Shown here piece after piece: positions 12,301 through 22,200 of a stretch of 64,000 bases of DNA. The stretch is taken from assembly GCA_947471745.1 (NCBI GenBank), contig CANJKZ010001150.1, forward strand, positions 1,290,501 to 1,354,500, read 5' to 3'. The DNA is from Closterium sp. Naga37s-1. Taxonomy: Eukaryota; Streptophyta; Zygnematophyceae; Desmidiales; Closteriaceae. Every line of letters starts with the position of its first letter. Position 1 is the stretch's first letter. The notes under the pieces are model-generated. The model saw only the letters and a list, made by a program, of their open reading frames with translations, had not been told where the DNA came from and did no database searches. A program made the position numbers and the translations under genes.

Positions 12301-15300
12301 GCCAATCAGTGCTGCAGCACCTGGAAACTTCCCTGCAGCCGATCCTGGAGAAGGGGATAGTGGATCATTCCCTGTTCCACCGCGTGCTAGCGGACTACCT
12401 GGGCGTCATCTCCAAGGTATGGTGGGCCTGTGGGGTGGGGGTGGGGGGGGGCACCAGCCGGCAGTCCGTGCTGGGGAGGAAATGGCATCACCAGAATTTC
12501 ATCCCGTCATTCCCAGAGTCAACCCACTTCCACCGCCCCCGCCCCTCCCCCCACCCCCCCTCCTCCTCTTCCCCTCCCGTCCTGTTTGTTTGGAGTGCAG
12601 AGGGAGGTGGCGGAGGTGAGGCAGCAGCTGATGGGGGCGCTGCTGCTGCGCATGGTGCACACGCGGGATGGGGTCAGGATCGCCAATACTATGGTGGCAC
12701 AAGCAACTCCAAAGGTGAGCAACGCCCAAGGTGAGCAACGCCCAACCTGTGCTAATCCCAACCTGTGCTGATAATGCAGTTATCTTACAACTACAGCGCT
12801 CGGAATCTCACAGCCACCAACCAACTAACCATCCAACCATTTGATCCATCTCTTCCATTTCACATGTGTTCCGTGGAATGTGGCATGGCATGGCATGGCA
12901 TGACCTGTCCTGTTTGTCATGTGGCATGGTCTAAAAATTATGGCCTGACGTGGCATGGGATGTCCGTTTTTGCTTGGCATGGCATGACATGGCACGGCAT
13001 GTCTGTGCAAACGGCAGGAGATGCGGCGGGTGGTGAAGGCGCTCAAGGGGGTGGTGGCGCGGGTGATGTGTGACGACCACGGCCACCTGCTGCTGCTGCA
13101 GCTCTTAGAATCCGCCTCGTCAGGCCCTATCAACCGGGTAGGCGTCTCTGACCTGACCCAATAAACTGGGTAGCATACCATATCACGCCCTTGGAGCAGA
13201 GGCATGATGTGTCGCGGTTAGCATGAGGCGATTTTTGAGTCGACTCAAAAATCGCCTCATCACAAGCAGAGGCATGATGTGTCGCGGCTAGCATGTGACG
13301 ACCACGGCCACCTGCTGCTGCTGCGGCTGGTCAAATCAGCGTCCTCAGGCCCGCTCAGGCAGGTATGCTTGTTCGACCTTTGAACATAGCATAGCATACC
13401 ACGCCCTTCCCAACTTTCCTATGGAACAGCATGCTACCACGCCCTTGGAACAGCATGCTACCACGCCCTTGGAACAGCATGCTACCACGCCCTTGGAACA
13501 GCGGCACATTTGGATGGTGATGCTCGTGCTCGCACCCAAGGCTGCCCTTCCCAACTTTCCTTCTCCCGACCGCTTCCCTTCTTCCTCCCCACACCCCGTG
13601 TGTCTGTTCATTCAGTTAGTGATTAAAGAGCTCTTGAAGGACTGCAGGAGCGCATTGGTCACTTAATGCCGTCAGCCTTGCTGCTCTGTTTTCCCTCCCC
13701 CACTCCAGTTCGTGATCAAGAAGCTCTTAAAGCACGTGTTCGAGGTCATGCAGGACCCCATTGGCCGCCCCAACCCTTCCCCCCTCCTCTGTTTCCCCCC
13801 TCTCACTTCGTTTTCAAGAAGCTCCTGAAGGACCTGTTCGAGGTCGTGCAGGAGCAAATCAGCCACCTGAGCGCTCTCCTGCTCCTTGCCCCCATTGCGC
13901 CCCTCCCCCACTCCTCCATTTCGTAATCAAGAAGCTCCTGAAGGACCTGTTCGAGGTCGTGCAGGAGCAAATCAGCCACCTGAGCGCTCTCCTGCTCCTT
14001 GCCCCCATTGCGCCCCTCCCCCACTCCTCCATTTCGTAATCAAGAAGCTCCTGAAGGACCTGTTCGAGGTCGTGCAGGAGCAAATCAGCCACCTGAGCGC
14101 TCTCCTGCTCCTTGCCCCCATTGCGCCCCTCCCCCACTCCTCCATTTCGTAATCAAGAAGCTCCTGAAGGACCTGTTCGAGGTCGTGCAGGAGTGCGCCG
14201 CCTGCTGTTAGCATAATTTCCACTCCTTGTCCCCCCGTTTCATCTGCAGTTCGTGATTAAGGAGCTCCTGAAGGGCATGTTGGAGGTCACGCAGGAGCAA
14301 ATCAGCCATCTAACGTCAGCCTCCTTTGCGCTCCTTGCCTTCCTTTGCCCCTGTGACCGCCCGGCTCTCCTTCAGTTCGTGATCAAAGAGCTCTTAAAGG
14401 ACCTGTTCGAGGTCGTGCAGGAGCGCATTGGCCGCCTGATCCATTCCTTGCCCCCTTTGCCCCCTGTGCCCACCTTGCGCCCCCCGTCTCACTCCAGTTC
14501 GTGATCAAGGAGCTTTTGAAGGACCTGTTCGAGGTCGTGCAGGAGCGCATTGGCCGCCTGATCCATTCCTTGCCCCCTTTGCCCCCTGTGCCCACCTTGC
14601 GCCCCCCGTCTCACTCCAGTTCGTGATCAAGGAGCTTTTGAAGGACCTGTTCGAGGTCATGCAGGAGTGCATTGGCCGCCTGATCCATTCTTTGCCCCTT
14701 TGCCCCCTGTGCCCACCTTGCGCCCCCCGTCTCACTCCAGTTCGTGATCAAGGAGCTTTTGAAGGACCTGTTCGAGGTCGTGCAGGAGCGCATTGGCCGC
14801 CTGATCCATTCCTTGCCCCCTTTGCCCCCTGTGCCCACCTTGCGCCCCCCGTCTCACTCCAGTTCGTGATCAAGGAGCTTTTGAAGGACCTGTTCGAGGT
14901 CATGCAGGAGTGCATTGGCCGCCTGATCCATTCTTTGCCCCTTTGCCCCCTGTGCCCACCTTGCGCCCCCCGTCTCACTCCAGTTCGTGATCAAGGAGCT
15001 TTTGAAGGACCTGTTCGAGGTCGTGCAGGAGCGCATTGGCCGCCTGATCCATTCCTTGCCCCCTTTGCCCCCTGTGCCCACCTTGCGCCCCCCGTCTCAC
15101 TCCAGTTCGTGATCAAGGAGCTTTTGAAGGACCTGTTCGAGGTCGTGCAGGAGCGCATTGGCCGCCTGATCCATTCCTTGCCCCCTTTGCCCCCTGTGCC
15201 CACCTTGCGCCCCCCGTCTCACTCCAGTTCGTGATCAAGGAGCTTTTGAAGGACCTGTTCGAGGTCGTGCAGGAGCGCATTGGCCGCCTGATCCATTCCT

Positions 15301-18279
15301 TGCCCCCTTTGCCCCCTGTGCCCACCTTGCGCCCCCCGTCTCACTCCAGTTCGTGATCAAGGAGCTTTTGAAGGACCTGTTCGAGGTCGTGCAGGAGCGC
15401 ATTGGCCGCCTGATCCATTCTTTGCCCCTTTGCCCCCTGTGCCCACCTTGCGCCCCCCGTCTCACTCCAGTTCGTGATCAAGGAGCTTTTGAAGGACCTG
15501 TTCGAGGTCATGCAGGAGCGCATTGGCCGCAGGTTCCTGCTGCAGCTGCTGGCCCCCTCCTCGCACCGCTACCTGCCGCCCGATGCCGCCCAGGCCATTG
15601 TGCTGGGCGGCAGAGTGGTGGAGGAGGTAAAGGAGGAGAAGGAGGAAGAAGGGGAGGAGGGGGAGGAGGAGGGAGGTGAGGAGGGAGAGGAAGGGGAGGA
15701 AGAGGAGATGATGGTGGAAGGGGAGGATGGAGAGGAGGAAGGAGAGGAGGGGGAGGAGGAGGGGGAAGAGGAAGGGGAGGGAGTTGAGATGGAAGAGGAA
15801 GAGGATGAGGAGGAAGGAGAGGGGGAGGAGGGAGAGGGTGAAGAGGGGGAGGATGAGGGAGAGGAAGGGGAGGAAGGAGAGGAAGGAGAGGAGGGAGAGG
15901 AGGGGGAGGAAGGGGAGGAGGGAGAGGAGGAAGGAGAGAAAACGATCAAGCCCGGGAAGAAGAAGGGGAAGCTGGATGGCAAGAAGAGAAAGGCGGCAGC
16001 AGCAGCAGCTGCTGCGTTGGATGATAGTGATGATGATGATGAGGAGGAGGATGAAGGGGAGGAGGAGGGCGAGGGAGGGCAGGGGTCCCGGTCCCTTGCG
16101 AAGAGGAGGAAGCTTCTGGTGGATTCGGGGTTGGCAGAGGTGAGTGGAGAGGAAGGAGTGGTGAGATGGGGTGGGATGGGATTGGATGGGGTGTGGACTC
16201 TCACTTACCTAGCTGTGCTGCTTCGCCAGGTACTGCTGTGCTGGGCTCCATTTCCCTGTGCGGCTGTGTTGATTCAGCAGATTTTCAAGCTGGCAAAGCG
16301 GCGTCCAGCAGCCATGCTTTCTCTCCAGGTGTCTCGTCTCGTGATATTGTTGGCTTGTTGCATTGTCAGCCACCTGGTGTGTGTGTTTGTGCTGCCTTGT
16401 CCCTGCTGCAATGTGCTGCTCCCCTTGTGTCGCTCCTTACGTTGCTCCCTTGTTCTCAATTCAACAGGAGATGCTAAAGCTGGCAACGGAGCATGCAGGA
16501 GCCATGCTCACCTCTCAGTTCGCCTCTGATGTCATCTACGAGGTAAGATGCACTGTTACAGTTTCGTATAGGTACTATGTGCTGTTACAGTTTCATCTAG
16601 GTACGATGCGCTGTTACAGTTTCGTTTGTGACATGTGTGTAGTTTCTTCCGTCTCATGTTATAGCTGAATGACACGTTTGCACAACCTCATCTGTCCCTC
16701 ACGATTCATTCAACACTCTTTCCTTTATTGCTCTTGTTCATTTCCTCTCCCTTCCTTTCCACACATCATAACTGTAACACAATCCCTCCCACCTCTCGCC
16801 CTCCCTCTCCTCTCCTCATTCACCTCCCTCCATGGCCCCCTCCCTCCCTACCTCACCGCCCCTTAGCTTGCCCAAGGAGGGGACGCTTCTCTACTCGCCC
16901 TCCACCACCCCTCACTCCTCTCCGCCCTGCACTCTGCCATCGCCGCCGCTGCCTCTGCTCCCCCACACCTCTGCTAATACCGCTCCCTTCTTCATTTCCC
17001 CCACCCCCCATCTTCCCCCCCCAGCTTGCCTGAGGAGGGGACGCATCTCTGCTCGCCCGCCACCACCTTTCACTCCTGTCTCCTCTGCACTCTTCCATCG
17101 CTGCCGAAGCTGCTGCTCCCCCACCCGCCACGAATACTGCTCCCTCCTTCCCTCCCTCCCTGTCTCGCCTCCCCCAGTTTGCCCGAGGAGGGGACTCCTC
17201 TCTGCTCGTCCAGCACCACCCCTCGCTCCTCTCCGCTCTGCACTCTGCCATCGCTGCCGAAGCTGCTGCTCCCTGCCTCCCACTAATACTGCTCCCTCCT
17301 TCCCTCCCTCCCTGTCTCGCCTCTCCCAGCTTGCCCGAGGTGGGGATTCTTCTCTGCTCACCCTGCACTGCCCCTCACTCCTCTCCGCCCTGCACTCTGC
17401 CATCGCTGCCGAAGCTGCTGCCCCCCGCCCCCCTGCTGCTGCTGCCACAGCTGAGAACGCCAAGAGCGAGAAGGGAAAGAAGGGGAAAAAGGGGAAGGGG
17501 AAGAGCAAGGAGGGACAGGGTGAGGAGAAGGAGAAGGCAAAGGAGGAAGGGGAGGAAGGGGAGGAGGGGGAGGAGGGGGAGAAAGCAGAGGGGGAGACGG
17601 AGGAGCAACAGAGCCATGTGCTGGAGGACTTCTTTGGGAGTAGAGTGCTCAGGAGACTGGTGGCTGATGAGGAGAGGCTAGCAGCTGCAGCAGCTGTGGA
17701 AGGAGCAGAAGAAACGGCAAAGGCAGAAGAAGAAGCAGGAGGGGAAGGGGAAGTGGAGCCTTTTTGTGCTGTGTTGTGGCGAGAGGCGTTGCAAGGGCGG
17801 TGCAGGGAGTGGGGGACAGGACACAGGTGAGACCAAAGGGAGAGGTCTAGCGTGAGAGAGAGGGCCACAGGACACATGTAAGACAAGAGAGGACACGAAT
17901 TAATGACTCTTGAAGTGTTTCCAGGAAGCACTCTGATATTATGTCCCTCATCTCTTCCCGTGCCGTCTCCCTGCTTTACTTCCCACATTTCTCCTCCCTC
18001 CTTTCTCCACCTCGTTTGTTTTTCCCATTCCTCCTTTCCTTTACCCCTCCCTCTTGTCTCCCCTTCTACTTTTCCTTTTCCCCCATTCGCCTTAATCCTA
18101 TCCTCCTTTCTCCCCATCCTGTCTTCTGCAGCGCCAAAGTAGTGGCAGCACTGGCCCATGCCCCTCACAAGCCAACAAAAGACGCCGCCCTGAAAGAAAT
18201 GGCAGCATTCCTTGATAAGCCCGAGTTTGCAGCACTGAAACGGCTGGTGGAGAGTCCTCCCACACACCACCACCACTAG
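383..18279 (+). CDS. PUM24: Pumilio-family nucleolar RNA-binding protein (PUM24/PUF6/PUM3 type)
   Basis: Twelve exons can be joined with every phase consistent: 383-934, 1264-1317, 1926-1987, 10353-10558, 11223-11306, 12145-12416, 12601-12714, 13018-13137, 15471-16139, 16468-16542, 17330-17826, 18132-18279 (2853 nt, 950 aa). All introns are GT-AG. Residues 1-184 are an RGG/glycine-rich tail. The rest matches the PUM24/PUF6 family, with PUF-like helical repeats ([68 protein letters not shown]). Family members bind pre-rRNA in the nucleolus and serve large-subunit maturation, so that is the inferred role. Exon 9 carries an unusual insert of about 110 residues of nearly pure Glu/Gly followed by a Lys-rich stretch. 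Exon 11 carries a second charged, low-complexity insert. Intron 3 is 8.4 kb and is filled by a minisatellite. Partial copies of exons 4, 5, 6, 8, 9, 10, 11 and 12 lie in or beside the gene. Exon choice rests on homology memory and phase, with no transcript evidence. Confidence 0.85.
1123..1263. other. Pyrimidine-rich end of intron 1
   Basis: Intron 1 (935-1263) is a C/T-rich intron ending in CACAG. Its pyrimidine tract is unusually long, from about 1020 to 1260. It contains no other feature that I can see. Confidence 0.5.
1551..1672 (+). repeat. Degenerate GCCATGCCAC repeats in intron 2
   Basis: About a dozen copies of a 10-bp motif near GCCATGCCAC / CTGCCACACG follow one another in intron 2 of the PUM24-like gene. 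Related ATGCCA-rich arrays recur at 11466-11745 and, on the opposite strand sense (TGGCATGGCA), at 12880-13010. The motif family is therefore shared between introns of this gene. Confidence 0.7.
1738..1908 (+). repeat. 30-bp minisatellite in intron 2
   Basis: A repeat of about 30 bp (GTGTGACTGAATGCATGT followed by GTGACTGTACAT) is present in roughly five copies just upstream of the acceptor at 1925. The units are TG-rich and contain no long open frame of interest. Confidence 0.8.
2011..9668 (+). repeat. Giant intronic minisatellite, 15-bp then 17-bp units
   Basis: From 2011 to about 7060 the unit is 15 bp, GAGTGCGTGGGTGCC, nearly perfect in roughly 335 copies. From about 7060 to 9668 it is 17 bp, GAGAGTGCGTGGGTNCC, in roughly 150 copies. 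The N position is arranged in blocks: TACC 7060-7870, TCCC 7871-7990, TACC 7991-8110, TCCC 8111-8210, TGCC 8211-9668 with a few TTCC. Irregular units occur near 2621, 2645, 2770, 3474, 3797, 5361, 8561 and 9212. The array lies wholly inside intron 3 of the PUM24-like gene and starts about 20 bp after its donor at 1988. No frame of the unit contains a stop, which makes very long but meaningless reading frames on both strands. Confidence 0.98.
9917..10219 (+). repeat. Two upstream partial copies of exon 4 (acceptor + 5' half)
   Basis: Copy one starts at 9917 and copy two at 10107. Each follows a TCCCAG acceptor and matches the start of true exon 4 (10353). Copy one diverges after about 85 nt (after VSRVL). 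Copy two runs about 110 nt, to the KHGRKE codons, before turning into CT-rich intron. Neither could be spliced in place of exon 4 without loss of conserved residues. Confidence 0.85.
10262..10321 (+). repeat. (CCCCCT)n tract before exon 4
   Basis: A hexanucleotide C-rich tract of about 60 bp forms the pyrimidine tract region upstream of the true exon 4 acceptor at 10352. Confidence 0.9.
10604..10957 (+). repeat. Three downstream partial copies of exon 4 (3' half + donor)
   Basis: Segments ending at 10666, 10833 and about 10957 repeat the 3' part of exon 4, the [18 protein letters not shown] codons. The first two are followed by GT donors (GTAAGC, GTGGGT). The middle copy, from about 10712, is the longest and starts at the [10 protein letters not shown] codons. 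The third lacks a donor and ends in ATGGACCAGCC. Confidence 0.85.
11081..11142 (+). repeat. Upstream partial copy of exon 5
   Basis: After GCATGGCAG the sequence repeats the first 60 nt of exon 5 ([15 protein letters not shown]), then passes into a degenerate GACGAGATTCTCAAAAG palindrome remnant. The full exon 5 starts at 11223. Confidence 0.85.
11415..11460 (+). repeat. Downstream partial copy of exon 5 with donor
   Basis: The 3' half of exon 5 ([15 protein letters not shown]) is repeated and followed by the donor GTATGT, as in the true exon, which ends at 11306. Confidence 0.85.
11466..11745 (+). repeat. 24-bp minisatellite in intron 5
   Basis: A unit reading CATGCCACGTACTCATGGTGC is repeated about 12 times with some shortened units (15 bp). 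It follows directly after the donor of the exon 5 partial copy. Confidence 0.9.
11893..12055 (+). repeat. Upstream partial copy of exon 6
   Basis: After a CACCAG acceptor, about 150 nt match the first half of true exon 6 (12145), coding VIEHAYQL through [14 protein letters not shown]. The copy then runs into CT-rich intron. The true exon continues for about 120 nt more. Confidence 0.9.
13195..13295. repeat. 38-bp perfect palindrome flanked by 31-bp direct repeats
   Basis: A perfect palindrome occupies 13223-13260 with core TTTTGAG TCGA CTCAAAA and extended arms GGCGA/TCGCC. Direct repeats at 13195-13225 and 13265-13295 (one mismatch) bracket it. It lies in intron 8, between the true exon 8 and its partial copy. 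Confidence 0.95.
13294..13362 (+). repeat. Downstream partial copy of exon 8 with donor
   Basis: The 3' half of exon 8 ([17 protein letters not shown]) is repeated and followed by GTATGC. It diverges in the last codons from the true exon, which ends at 13137. Confidence 0.85.
13385..13505 (+). repeat. 24-bp tandem repeat in intron 8
   Basis: The unit CATGCTACCACGCCCTTGGA plus ACAG repeats about four times, with a diverged first unit. Confidence 0.85.
13614..15470 (+). repeat. Array of exon 9 acceptor + 5'-half decoys
   Basis: The start of exon 9 ([16 protein letters not shown]) is repeated with its upstream intron and acceptor. Starts lie near 13614, 13709, 13806, 13920, 14033, 14146 (113-bp period in the last four), 14250, 14376, then 14498, 14620, 14741, 14863, 14984, 15106, 15228 and 15350 (121-122-bp period). 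The functional exon begins at 15471 and alone continues into [14 protein letters not shown]. Most units carry an intact CAG acceptor and pyrimidine tract, so splicing must skip about sixteen upstream sites. One group reads TTTCG without CAG at the boundary. Confidence 0.95.
16281..16328 (+). repeat. Exon 10-like segment
   Basis: Between CAGCAG and GTGTCT lies a 48-nt segment coding [16 protein letters not shown], which resembles exon 10 ([17 protein letters not shown], 16468-16542). It is a diverged partial copy. Both ends look like splice sites and the length is a multiple of three, so rare inclusion is possible. Confidence 0.55.
16547..16640 (+). repeat. Short tandem repeat after exon 10 donor
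   Basis: Three copies of a unit near GCTGTTACAGTTTCGTATAG (about 35 bp) follow the donor at 16543. Confidence 0.75.
16867..17329 (+). repeat. Three upstream partial copies of exon 11
   Basis: Copies starting at 16867, 17025 and 17178 repeat acceptor plus the first half of exon 11 with a period of about 153-158 bp. They carry frameshifts and diverge after the ALHSAI codons. Exon 11 proper starts at 17330 and goes on into the Lys/Glu-rich stretch. Confidence 0.9.
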
Positions 18280-18299
18280 CAACGGTAGCAGCAGGAGGT

Positions 18300-18406
18300 G
18301 TGTTTTGAGTCGGCTCAGAGAACTCACCTCTAGCAAGGTTCGCCTATCAGTCAGAGCTTGCGGCACTGAAATGATTGGTGGAGATTCCACTGTTCCACCA
18401 CCACTA
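18300..18406 (+). repeat. Degenerate palindrome and partial copy of the last exon
   Basis: Beyond the stop at 18279, a worn palindrome (TTTTGAGTCGGCTCAGAG at 18303-18320) is followed by a copy of the end of exon 12 at about 18352-18406. That copy runs from GAGCTTGCGGCACTGAAA to the CACCACCACTAG stop region. It would lie in the 3' UTR. Confidence 0.8.
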
Positions 18407-19220
18407 GCTGCAGCAGCAGCTGCAGCAGCGTTAAGAGTATCACCTGTTTTGGTGCCCTGCCTGCCCCCCCCACCACCACCATCAGTAGCAGCGACAACAA
18501 AACCACAATTTTACTGAGTGTGCATTGCGTAGACAAGAAAATCACAATTCACTGCTTTATCTGCTGATGTGTTGTTGGAGGATGGGATAGGAAATTGAGA
18601 ACTAATCTTGTCGTCATGGAATGAAGAAAGCATTTACGGTACAATAATTTACATGGCTTCCCGGCAGAGCAAGTTGTCTCTCTACCTCGCTGAGGGCCAC
18701 CCATGACTATGAGTACAAGCTACACGTTAACAAAACCTTGCCAGTACGAGACACTTTAGTAATGCTTGTATAGGCCATAAGGCAGATTTGTTACATTACA
18801 AAGACCATTGGCAGATGGAAGCGAGAAACCTGCAACAACAGCAGAAGAACTAGAAGCAGCAGAAGTAGCAGCAACAGCAACAGCAGGGACACTAGTCAAT
18901 TTTCACCAACGGTTACTGCTTGCATTGCAGCAACTGATACTCTATCCTTTTGCACAGCAGTAGGTGAAACCACACAGCAGACGGTCACCATTCTGCCAGA
19001 AGGACCAGGGGCCAGGACCATGCTTGGAGCTCCCTAAGTGCAACGCTTAGCACCAACAGTGTGCAACACCCAATGCGGAAACACTAAGCGCAGCACTTAA
19101 AGCTTTCGTATACATTTGACAGAAGGGGTTCAAAAACTTTTGAAATTTGAAAGTTTGCCTGTGAGACCGTGAGGTGACTTTCTAAACCCAAAACCTGGAT
19201 GACAAATGTATACTTCAGCT
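18407..19220. other. Tail-to-tail intergenic / 3' UTR region
   Basis: This stretch lies between the stop of the PUM24-like gene and the stop of the MPP-beta gene. It holds CAG/CAA-rich patches near 18820-18895. I see no gene, and I cannot place the poly(A) sites. Confidence 0.5.
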
Positions 19221-22200
19221 TTAATATCGCAGCCAGAAAGTGCGGCGGCGCAGCCAGTTGTAATCTGGGAGGAACTGCGTCGGGCCGATGGCTGCCACCG
19301 CCACATCCTGAGTAGGGGGTATAAATGGGGAAGGGGGAGTAGAATAAGGGGGGAGGGGGGACACGTGTGACGAAACTGACCAATTGTAGTCCGGGAAGAA
19401 CTGCATAGGGCCGATAGCTGCCACCGTCACGCACTGTTGAGCATCACACAGGGCAGTCAGTGAACCGCTCTGGAACGCGCTTCACCGTCTCAGCATCCAC
19501 GGCATCGATACGCGCACAACCCTCATCACAAGCGGCACACCCACTCCCACCATCATCACCCATCATCACCCCTCATCACCCATCCCACTTCTCACCCTGT
19601 CCATCAGGAACCGCTCTGCAACGCGCTTCACCGTCTCAGCATCCACGGCGTCGATGCGGGCAAACATCTCAGCCAGCGGGATGCGCCGCCCGTACGTGAT
19701 CAGCTGCCGCCCGATGTCCTCCGCCACAGCGCTTGAGCCGTCCAGATGCAGAGCAAGGGATGCCTTGAGCTGTGGGGTGGGTGGGAAGGGGTGGAGAGGG
19801 GTGCACACGTGCGTACGTGATCAGCTGCCGACCAATGCCCTCCGCCACTGCACTCGAGCCGTCCAGATGCAACGCCAGGGACACCTTCAGCTGGTGGGGT
19901 GGGTGGTGTGGAGGGGGTTGGTGGTGGGTGGGGTATCACAATGACTAGTGAAAGCTGAGTGGTGCGAATGCATGTGAGGTGACAGCATGCTACCGCAAAT
20001 GGCTGGTAACATGCTGACAACGGGCTGACTGACTGACAGCATGCTGACGTGGCATGGCACTTACTGCGTTGCCAGCGCGGGTGACGTCATCATCAGACAC
20101 GCGGTACACGAGGCGAGTGATCTCATGCATCATGGTCCATGCGAGGTCGTCCAGATGGTCGGGCTGCTCATGGCATGGCACCAGACAGAAGAGCACATAA
20201 ACAATAAGGGGGGGGGGGGGGGGGGGGGGAAAGGAGGGGTGGTGGGAACAGGACAGGGTAGGGTGGGCATATGAGACACAGACACGCGGTACACGAGGCG
20301 GGTGATCTCATGCATCATGGCCCACGCGAGGTCGTCCAGATGGTCGGGCTGCTCACATGCATGGGGATATGGTGGGAGAGTGAGGAGATGGGGACATGGT
20401 TTAGGCAAATGAAGCACATGTCACATGCGAGTGACCCCATCTCATGCATCATGGCCCACGCGAGGTCGTCCAGATGGTCGGGCTGCTCACATGCATGGGA
20501 ACAGACAGCACGGCATCAACAATGGGAGGTTGGGAATAAGACAGGGTATGGAGAAAGGCCAGAGTAGGGTGGGTTGGGTATGTGGGACACAGCATGCGGT
20601 CGACGTGGCGAGTGATCTCATACATCATGGCCCATGTTAGGCCATCCAGATGGCCGGGCTGCTCATGTGCATGGGGATTAGTATGAGCATGAGAAGATGG
20701 GAACATGGGGTAGGCAAATGAGACATGTTGTATGGTGGCTGAGGGAAGTACGCTGCTTGCAATGAAGTGCCTTGCATTGAAATTCTGAAAGCTGCACTTC
20801 ATTGAAAGCTGCACTTCATTGAAAGCTGCACTTCATTGAAAGCTGCACTTCATTGAAAGCTGCACTTCACCTTGGCGCAGGCATAGACGCCAAACAACCC
20901 CGTGTCAGAGTAGTTGGTGTTGAACGCCATGAATCGCTCACACAGGCTGTTGGCCGCCACCTTCTGTGCCAACTCCGACCTGCAAGGAGAGGGGGAGACG
21001 GTATGAAGGAGAGGGGTGGAGAAGGATGGGGGGCAGGCAGGGAGAGATGAGCAGAGAGAGGGGCTGGACTGGATGGATGCAGTTGGTGTTGAATGAAATG
21101 AACGCCATGAAGCGCTCACAGAGACTGTTGGCCGCCACCTTCTGCACTGGAGAATAAAGAGGGCAACGTTTCAGTATGTGAGGGGGAAGCAAGGTGGAGG
21201 GGCAGGGAGAGATGAGCAGGGAAAGAGAGGGACGAGAAGATGGGGCTAGCGCACCACAGATATTCCTCTCGATCACTCACACGCCCCGCGGCTCCAGGAC
21301 CCCAGCATGGCCTGCATGACCTGCAGCGTCATGGCATCACCATCTCACACATACTGTACCATAGCACACCGTGATTCTTAACCCAACGCATTCCCCTGCC
21401 CGCCCCGCAGCTCCACGACCCCAGCATGGTCTGCATGACCTGCAGCGCCACAGCATCCAGGTCGGTCCAGATGGGCTACTGCTCGCCGTACCATACCACC
21501 AAACCATACCATACTACCTAGACGCGTGTTTCTTACTCACCCCAATGCATTCCCTCCGCCAGCCACGCGGCTCCACGACCCAAGCATGGTCTGCATGATC
21601 TGCAGCGCCACAGCACCACCCTCTCACCCGCCTGATTGCTCGTAACCCATCACACAACCACCCATCACCCCTCATAAATACTCACCCCAGAGCATTCCCC
21701 CCACCAGCACCGCGGCTCCACGACCCCAGCATGGTCTGCATGATCTGCAGCGCCACGGCATCCGGGTCCGTCCAGCTGGCGCCCTTGTAGGCGATGGCGA
21801 AGTTGGTCAGCGGCATGTCATCATCACGGATGCGCACCTCGGAACCTGAGAACAACGGGGGCAGGGAAGGGAAGAGGAGAAGCGAAGGAGGAGGGGAGGA
21901 GTGGTTAGCAACTAGCAGTCCAGCTGGCGCCCTTGTAACCACTCCTCTGTAAGCAATGGCGAAGTTGGTCAGCGGCATGTCGTCATCGCGGATGCGCACT
22001 TCGGAGCCTGGGGGGAGAAGGGGTGAGGGTGGGAGGGAGGAGGCGTGTGGGTGGGAGGGGAGGGATTGTTGACTTGAGACAGCAGTCCAGCTGGCGCCCG
22101 CCCTTGTAGGCAAGGGCTTGTCGTCGCCACGAATGGGCACCTCTGAGCTTGAAGACAAAGGGAGTGGGAGGGGGGGGAGGGGGAGAGCATTGGTGACTCA

